From positions 1-8,946 of the forward strand of contig JACCVB010000066.1 in the NCBI GenBank assembly GCA_013698385.1: a stretch of DNA of 8,946 bases. Reading direction: 5' to 3'. Below are positions 4,276 to 8,946 of this stretch, piece after piece. Position numbers and translations under genes: made by a program. The stretch's first letter is position 1. Every line of letters begins with the position of its first letter. This stretch comes from Chloroflexota bacterium. Its GTDB lineage: Bacteria; Chloroflexota; Limnocylindria; Limnocylindrales; CSP1-4. The notes beneath the pieces are model-generated. The model was not told where the DNA came from. It saw only the letters and a program-made list of their open reading frames with translations, and did not search any database.

Positions 4276-6717
4276 GTGCCCAAGAATCTCGTCATCGTGG
4301 AATCGCCGGCCAAGGCCCGCACCATCGAGCGCTACCTCGGCGTCGATTACCGCGTCCTGGCTTCCTATGGCCACGTCCGCGACCTCCCGGAGAACCCCGG
4401 CAAGGGCAAGTTCGGCGTGGACGTCGACCATGAATTCGCCCCGGAGTACGTCATCAGCGAGGACCGGCGCAAGCAGGTCAACGAGATCGAGAAGGCGGCC
4501 AAAGGTTCGGACATGGTCTACCTCGCGACCGACCTCGACCGCGAAGGCGAAGCGATCGCCTGGCACGTCGCCGAGGCGGCGCATGTGCCCGAGGCGAAGA
4601 CCCGCCGGGTGACCTTCAGCGAGATCACCGAACCGGCGATCCGGGAAGCCTTCGCGCACCCCCGGGAGATCGATCGAAACCTCGTCGACGCCCAGCAGAC
4701 GCGCCGGATCGTGGACCGCCTGGTCGGCTACACCCTGAGCCCGCTCCTCGGCAAGAAGGTCCAGCGTGGCCTCTCGGCCGGCCGGGTCCAGTCCGTGGCC
4801 GTCCGCCTCGTCGTTGAGCGCGAGCGCGAGATCACTGCGTTCACGACCCGGGAGTACTGGACCATCCGGGCGGCCCTTGCGACAGCCGCCGGCGAAGCCT
4901 TCGACGCGGACCTGGTCCGGATCGATGGCGTGGCGCCGGAGGTCCCGGACGAGAGCACCTCGGATGCCCACGTCGAGGCGATCCGGGCCCTTCGGCCGAT
5001 CGTGACGAAGCTCGGGGTGAAGACGCAGAAGCGCTCGCCGGCGGCCCCGTTCACGACCTCGACGCTCCAGCAGGAGGCGAGCCGCAAGCTGTCGTTCAGC
5101 CCCAAGCGCACGATGTCGGTGGCCCAGCGCCTGTACGAAGGTGTCGACACGCCGGACGGCCACATCGGGCTGATCACGTACATGCGGACCGACTCGACCG
5201 CGATCGCCGGCGTGGCGATGGGTGAGGCACGGGAGGTCATCGCCGAGCGCTACGGCGAGCCGTTCACGATGCCCAAGGGCCGGGTCTACAAGACCAAGTC
5301 GAAGGGCGCCCAGGAGGCCCACGAATCGATCCGACCGACCTCCTTCTGGCGCGACCCCGATTCGTTGGCAGGAACCCTCAAGGCCGATGAACTGCGGCTC
5401 TATCGGCTGATCTGGCAGCGCGCGCTGGCCTCGCAGATGGCTCCCAAGGAACTCGAGATCACGACCGCCGAGCTCGCGGATGGCCGCTACGAGTTGCGGG
5501 CCGGATCGACGCGGACCTTGTTCGAAGGGTTCGCCCGGGTCTACACGGAGGGCCGTGACGATGGCGCGGACGAGGACGACGAGGGGACCGGCCGGCTCCC
5601 GGCGCTGGTCGAAGGCGAGACGACCTCCGTTCTCGACGTGACCCCGACGCAGCATTTCACCGAGCCGCCGCCGCGATTCACGGAGGCGACGCTGATCAAG
5701 GCGCTTGAGGAACACGGGATCGGCCGGCCGTCCACGTACGCCGCGACGATCTCCACGATCACCGATCGTGGCTACGTCCGGATCGAGGAGCGGAGACTTC
5801 ATCCGGAGCCGGTGGCGGAGGTCGTGACCGACCTGCTCGTCAAGCATTTCGGCGACTACGTGGACGTGGCGTTCACGGCCCGGATGGAGGAGGAGCTGGA
5901 CGAGATCGCCCGCGGTGAGCGCGGCTGGGTCCCCCTCCTGCGGGCGTTCTATGGGCCGTTGCGCGATCGCGTGGCCCAGAAGGACAAGGAGATCGACAAG
6001 GACAGCATCACCACCGAGGCGTCCGACGAGGTCTGCTCCGAAGGGCACCCGATGGTCATCCGCCTGGGACGGAACGGTCGGTTCCTCGCCTGCTCGATGT
6101 ATCCGGAGCACAAGGAATCGCGTCCGCTCCCAGGCGATGAGCCGCCGCCCCAGGAAGGGACCGGCGAGGTCTGCCCGGAGTGCGGGCTCGGCACGCTCGT
6201 CGGCAAGAGCGGCCGGTTCGGGCCGTTCGTCGGGTGCTCCCGCTACCCGGACTGCAAGTTCATCAAGAAGGACGGACCGCCGCCGCCGGACCCGCTGCCG
6301 TTCGAGGTCGTCTGCCCCAGGAACCGCGATGGCCACCTCGTGCCGCGTCGAGCGCGACGGACGGGCAACCTCTTCTGGGGCTGTTCGAACTATCCCAAGT
6401 GTGACTTCACGACCAACGACGAGCCGCTGGGGGGCCTGCACGATCCCGACGATGGTCCGCTCGCTCGAAAGGGTGAGATAGCGATCTGCCTCGTGTGCGG
6501 ATCTGCCAGCGACACCGGGCCGGACGACGTCGCGCCAGGTGAACGATATCCGGGCGGCCCGCCCAACCCGGAAGCGCTGGCCAGACCGGCACGTGGCCGG
6601 GGCGGCAAGCCGACCGGCGGTGCGTCCGGCCGGGCCAAGACCCGGACGACATCGCGAGCCGGGAGCCGGGCACCCGCCCGACGCCCAGCGGCAGCCAAGC
6701 CGGCCGCCGAGGCGTGA
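4276..6717 (+). CDS. topA: DNA topoisomerase I (type IA)
   Basis: TopA relaxes negative supercoils by cutting and resealing one strand. The chosen GTG start gives MPKNLVIVESPAKA, matching the family N-terminus; an upstream in-frame GTG at 4228 would add 16 residues unlike the family. The 813-residue product has catalytic Glu9, TOPRIM acidic residues in TDLDREGE (Asp86, Asp88, Glu90), QTRRIVDRLVGY, LSAGRVQSVA, the active-site tyrosine in ITYMRTDS (Tyr302, with Arg304), AHESIRPT and GIGRPSTYA. The C-terminus has three zinc-ribbon repeats. The second is canonical (Cys633, 636, 654, 660). The first has Cys587, His591, Cys606, His612, and the third has Cys680, possibly His687, Cys703, Cys709. A further CLVC (738, 741) lacks an obvious partner pair. 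The last ~50 residues are rich in Arg, Lys, Ala and Pro, like the basic tails of some high-GC bacterial TopA proteins. The stop overlaps the xerC start by 4 bases, so topA heads an operon. Confidence 0.97.
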   Translation: MPKNLVIVESPAKARTIERYLGVDYRVLASYGHVRDLPENPGKGKFGVDVDHEFAPEYVISEDRRKQVNEIEKAAKGSDMVYLATDLDREGEAIAWHVAEAAHVPEAKTRRVTFSEITEPAIREAFAHPREIDRNLVDAQQTRRIVDRLVGYTLSPLLGKKVQRGLSAGRVQSVAVRLVVEREREITAFTTREYWTIRAALATAAGEAFDADLVRIDGVAPEVPDESTSDAHVEAIRALRPIVTKLGVKTQKRSPAAPFTTSTLQQEASRKLSFSPKRTMSVAQRLYEGVDTPDGHIGLITYMRTDSTAIAGVAMGEAREVIAERYGEPFTMPKGRVYKTKSKGAQEAHESIRPTSFWRDPDSLAGTLKADELRLYRLIWQRALASQMAPKELEITTAELADGRYELRAGSTRTLFEGFARVYTEGRDDGADEDDEGTGRLPALVEGETTSVLDVTPTQHFTEPPPRFTEATLIKALEEHGIGRPSTYAATISTITDRGYVRIEERRLHPEPVAEVVTDLLVKHFGDYVDVAFTARMEEELDEIARGERGWVPLLRAFYGPLRDRVAQKDKEIDKDSITTEASDEVCSEGHPMVIRLGRNGRFLACSMYPEHKESRPLPGDEPPPQEGTGEVCPECGLGTLVGKSGRFGPFVGCSRYPDCKFIKKDGPPPPDPLPFEVVCPRNRDGHLVPRRARRTGNLFWGCSNYPKCDFTTNDEPLGGLHDPDDGPLARKGEIAICLVCGSASDTGPDDVAPGERYPGGPPNPEALARPARGRGGKPTGGASGRAKTRTTSRAGSRAPARRPAAAKPAAEA

Positions 6718-7706
6718 ACGCGGTCGCGGGCCACCCTGCGACCGATCCGGCGTTCGAGGGGTTCCTCCGCTCGCTCGGGGCCCGCGATGCCTCGCCGCAC
6801 ACGATCCGGGCCTACCGCACCGGCGTGGGAGCCTACCTGCTCGCGCTGGCCGCGAACGGGATCGACTGGCGCCGACCGACGCGCCAGGAACTCCGTGGCT
6901 ATCTCGGTACGCTCGGCTCGGAGACATCCCGCACGACCGTCGCGCAGCGACTGGCGGCGATCCGCGCGTTCTACCGCTGGGCGGTGCGTGAGGGCTTCGC
7001 GCCGGGTGATCCGTGGGGATCCATCGCGACACCGCGCCTGCCTCGACGCCTGCCGCGCGTCCTGGAGGTCGATCAGGTCGCGCGTCTGCTCGCCGCCGTC
7101 GAAGCGGAACTCGAGGCGGCCGACCTCGCCGCACCGGACCGGGGGCCGCTCACGACCGCTCTGGCTCTGCGTGACCGGGCGCTGATCGAGACGGCCTACG
7201 CCGCCGGCCTGCGCGTGAGCGAGCTGGCCGGCGCGCGACTCGGCGACCTCGACCTCCGTCGCGGCGAAGTGCGGGTCCTGGGCAAGGGTCGCAAGGAGCG
7301 GATCGGTCTGCTCGGCAGGCCCGCGATCGCGGCGCAGCTGGCCTATCTCGAGGGTGGGCGCCCGATCCTCGTCGAGCGCGCGACGGCGACGCCGAGGGGG
7401 CTTGACGCGGGACCCGCCCAGGTCTTCCTCAATCACCGCGGCGGACCGCTCGGGGTGCGCGGCCTGCGCTATCGCCTGGACCGGCTGTACCGGCTGGCTG
7501 GTCTGCCCGAGGGCATCTCGCCGCATACCCTGCGCCACTCCTTCGCGACCCACCTGCTCGACGGTGGGGCGGATCTGCGCGTCGTCCAGGAGTTGCTCGG
7601 CCACGAGAACCTGGCCACGACCCAGATCTACACCCACGTCTCACCCGGTCGGCTGCGAGACGCGTACCAGCAGGCCCACCCGCGGGCCACGCGCCGAGCG
7701 ACGTGA
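6714..7706 (+). CDS. xerC: Tyrosine recombinase XerC/XerD
   Basis: Xer recombinases resolve chromosome dimers at dif near the terminus at cell division. The 330-residue protein has the N-terminal SAM-like DNA-binding domain (about 10-95, with SPHTIRAYRTGVGAYL) and the catalytic domain. All active-site residues are visible: Arg167 (GLRVSEL), Lys191 (GKGRKER), His271 and Arg274 (HTLRHSFATHLL), His297 (LGHENLATTQ) and Tyr306 (IYTHV). Their spacings of 24, 3 and 26, then Tyr nine after the last His, match XerD as I recall it. The Lys-to-His interval is about 8 residues longer, owing to a loop around 213-235, and the total is about 30 longer than usual. GTG 6714 overlaps the topA TGA in the sequence GTGA, indicating translational coupling. 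The topA-xerC neighbourhood is also typical of Firmicutes, which favours the XerC name, but sequence alone does not separate XerC, XerD or a single Xer. No phage genes are nearby, so an integrase role is unlikely. Confidence 0.93.
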   Translation: MNAVAGHPATDPAFEGFLRSLGARDASPHTIRAYRTGVGAYLLALAANGIDWRRPTRQELRGYLGTLGSETSRTTVAQRLAAIRAFYRWAVREGFAPGDPWGSIATPRLPRRLPRVLEVDQVARLLAAVEAELEAADLAAPDRGPLTTALALRDRALIETAYAAGLRVSELAGARLGDLDLRRGEVRVLGKGRKERIGLLGRPAIAAQLAYLEGGRPILVERATATPRGLDAGPAQVFLNHRGGPLGVRGLRYRLDRLYRLAGLPEGISPHTLRHSFATHLLDGGADLRVVQELLGHENLATTQIYTHVSPGRLRDAYQQAHPRATRRAT

Positions 7707-8946
7707 GCGGTTCACGCGGCCTCGCTCGGGCCGGCCTGATCGTCTCGGCCGCCTTCCTCGTCGCTCGACTGCTGGGGTTCGTGCGGATCCTGGTCATCGT
7801 CAATACGTTCAACGTCGGGCCGGAACTCGATGAGTTCTTCGCCGCGTTCCGCATCCCCGACCTCATCTTCCAGCTGGTCGCCGCGGGCGCACTATCGTCG
7901 GCGCTCGTCCCCATCGTCTCCGGGCTGCTCGGCAGTAACGAGGAGGCGCGGGCGTGGCGGGTCGTGTCCACGGTCACCAACCTGTTGCTCGTGGGCCTGT
8001 TCGTGGCGGCGGCGATCGCCTTTGCCCTGGCGCCGGTCGTCGTCCCCATCATCACGCCGGGCTTTGACGAGGCGGGCTGGGCACGCACGACGGACCTGAC
8101 GAGGATCATGTTGCTCAGCCCGATGTTCCTGGCCCTCGGCTCCGTGGCCAGCAGCCTGCTCAACGCGCGCGGAAGGTTCGCAGCATCGGCGGTCGCCCCG
8201 ATCGTGTACAACCTGGCGATCATCGGTGGGGCGTTGCTCCTCGGCCCGACCTACGGCGTGATCGGCCTGGCCATCGCCGTGGTGACCGGGTCGCTCATGC
8301 ATCTCCTGATCCAGCTTCCCAATATCCGGGCCCTCGGCTTCCGGTATGTGCCCCGGATCGACCTCGGCGATGCATCGGCGCGAACGGCGCTGGCGTTGAT
8401 GGGTCCCCGCGCACTCGGCCTTGGAGCGACCCAGATCACGTTCCTGGTCATGACCTCGCTCGCGACGGAGCAAGGCACCGGTGCCCTGACCGCGTTCAAT
8501 ACCGCGTTCACGCTGCTCCAGATCCCGATCGGACTGATCGGCGTGCCGCTGGGCATCGTCGTGCTGCCCGCACTGTCGCGCGAAGCGGCGCTCGGCCGGG
8601 TCGCGGAGTTCGCGGCGCTTGTCTCCCGGGCCGTGCGCCTGCTCCTGTTCGTCATGCTGCCGATCACCGGGATCAGCATCGTCCTGCGCCACGACATCGT
8701 GGAGCTGCTGTTCGGTTACGGGCGGTTCGACGCCCGGGCGGTGGACCAGACCACGACCACGTTCCTGACCTTCCTCGCAGGACTGACCGCGCATTCGCTG
8801 ATCGCCGTCCTGGCCCGCGCCTTCTACGCCCGCCAGGACACCCGCACGCCGGTCCTTGCGGCGGTCCTCGCCGTCGTCGTGAACACGACCCTGGGGATCG
8901 TGCTGGCCCGGCCGCTGGGACTGCCGGGTCTCGGCCTGGCCATCGC
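7703..8946 (+). CDS. murJ: Lipid II flippase MurJ (MviN family), 3' end outside window
   Basis: MurJ moves lipid-linked peptidoglycan precursor across the cytoplasmic membrane. The frame from GTG 7703 stays open for 414 codons to the window end; the family is usually about 500-550 residues, so the last fifth is missing. Visible are the N-terminal helix with RLLGFVR (Arg22, Arg28), ELDEFFAAFRIPDLIFQLVAAGALSSALVPI (Asp43 in this stretch), many hydrophobic helices, SLLNARGRF, the IPIGLIGVPLGIVVLPALS signature, ELLFGYGRFD, and the late AFYARQDTRTP motif. By alignment from memory with E. coli MurJ, Arg18, Arg24 and Asp39 are kept, whereas Arg52, Arg270 and Glu273 appear to be Phe, Thr and Gln. The start GTG overlaps the xerC TGA as GTGA, the same junction as topA-xerC, and no Shine-Dalgarno is obvious, so translation is probably coupled to xerC. 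MATE/MOP-superfamily exporters of other lipid-linked sugars are the alternative, but the MviN signatures are clear. Confidence 0.92.
   Translation, partial: MSGSRGLARAGLIVSAAFLVARLLGFVRILVIVNTFNVGPELDEFFAAFRIPDLIFQLVAAGALSSALVPIVSGLLGSNEEARAWRVVSTVTNLLLVGLFVAAAIAFALAPVVVPIITPGFDEAGWARTTDLTRIMLLSPMFLALGSVASSLLNARGRFAASAVAPIVYNLAIIGGALLLGPTYGVIGLAIAVVTGSLMHLLIQLPNIRALGFRYVPRIDLGDASARTALALMGPRALGLGATQITFLVMTSLATEQGTGALTAFNTAFTLLQIPIGLIGVPLGIVVLPALSREAALGRVAEFAALVSRAVRLLLFVMLPITGISIVLRHDIVELLFGYGRFDARAVDQTTTTFLTFLAGLTAHSLIAVLARAFYARQDTRTPVLAAVLAVVVNTTLGIVLARPLGLPGLGLAI

Noticed and set aside
3835..7134. Very long open frame (about 1,100 codons) on the - strand opposite the small gene, topA and the xerC 5' end.
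   Set aside because: Its translation is Arg/Gly/Asp-rich low-complexity-like sequence without domains, and the opposite strand carries unmistakable TopA and Xer motifs. Long antisense frames are expected in high-GC genes whose codons end in G or C.
6714..7706. Phage or integron integrase with an attachment site.
   Set aside because: No tRNA, att-like repeats or phage genes are nearby; the gene is embedded between topA and murJ and matches Xer recombinases in catalytic spacing.

Overview
The window is dense, high-GC DNA with every recognisable gene on the + strand and short or zero gaps between most of them. The gene order comM (yifB) - dprA - ... - topA - xerC resembles the conserved housekeeping cluster of many Gram-positive-type and related bacteria. 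The protein sequences, the frequent GTG/TTG starts and the apparently leaderless topA suggest a high-GC member of the Chloroflexota (perhaps Limnocylindria-like). A high-GC actinobacterial relative is the main alternative. This placement is an inference from overall character, not from a marker gene.

Region 1 (1-2001) is a recombination/transformation pair: the C-terminal part of a ComM/YifB AAA+ ATPase, cut by the window edge, followed with no intergenic base by a full-length DprA. Region 2 (2002-3873) is an accessory-looking insertion. It has a putative promoter and a leader that can fold into two hairpins. These precede a secreted or membrane-anchored protein with three Ig-like (Big_5/SbsA-type) repeats, a Pro/Ala linker and a C-terminal CAP/SCP domain. 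The CAP reading frame is interrupted by an in-frame UGA 15 codons before what looks like its natural end; the 15 codons after the UGA encode the missing last strand of the domain. Region 3 (3874-4212) is a 112-residue protein I do not recognise, with a hydrophobic/aromatic core and an acidic tail, lying directly upstream of topA.

Region 4 (about 4240-8946) looks like one operon. A promoter with a good -10 element sits so close to the topA GTG that the mRNA would be leaderless, and an inverted repeat lies over its -35/spacer. topA (topoisomerase I with an unusual zinc-ligand pattern and a basic tail), xerC/D (chromosome dimer resolution) and murJ (lipid II flippase, cut by the window end) are joined by two identical 4-base GTGA stop/start overlaps. 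The functions fit chromosome topology, segregation and cell-wall synthesis. No RNA genes, CRISPR arrays, insertion sequences or phage genes were seen. The most unusual observation is the UGA-interrupted CAP protein. The rest is mainly ordinary housekeeping with a few regulatory curiosities.
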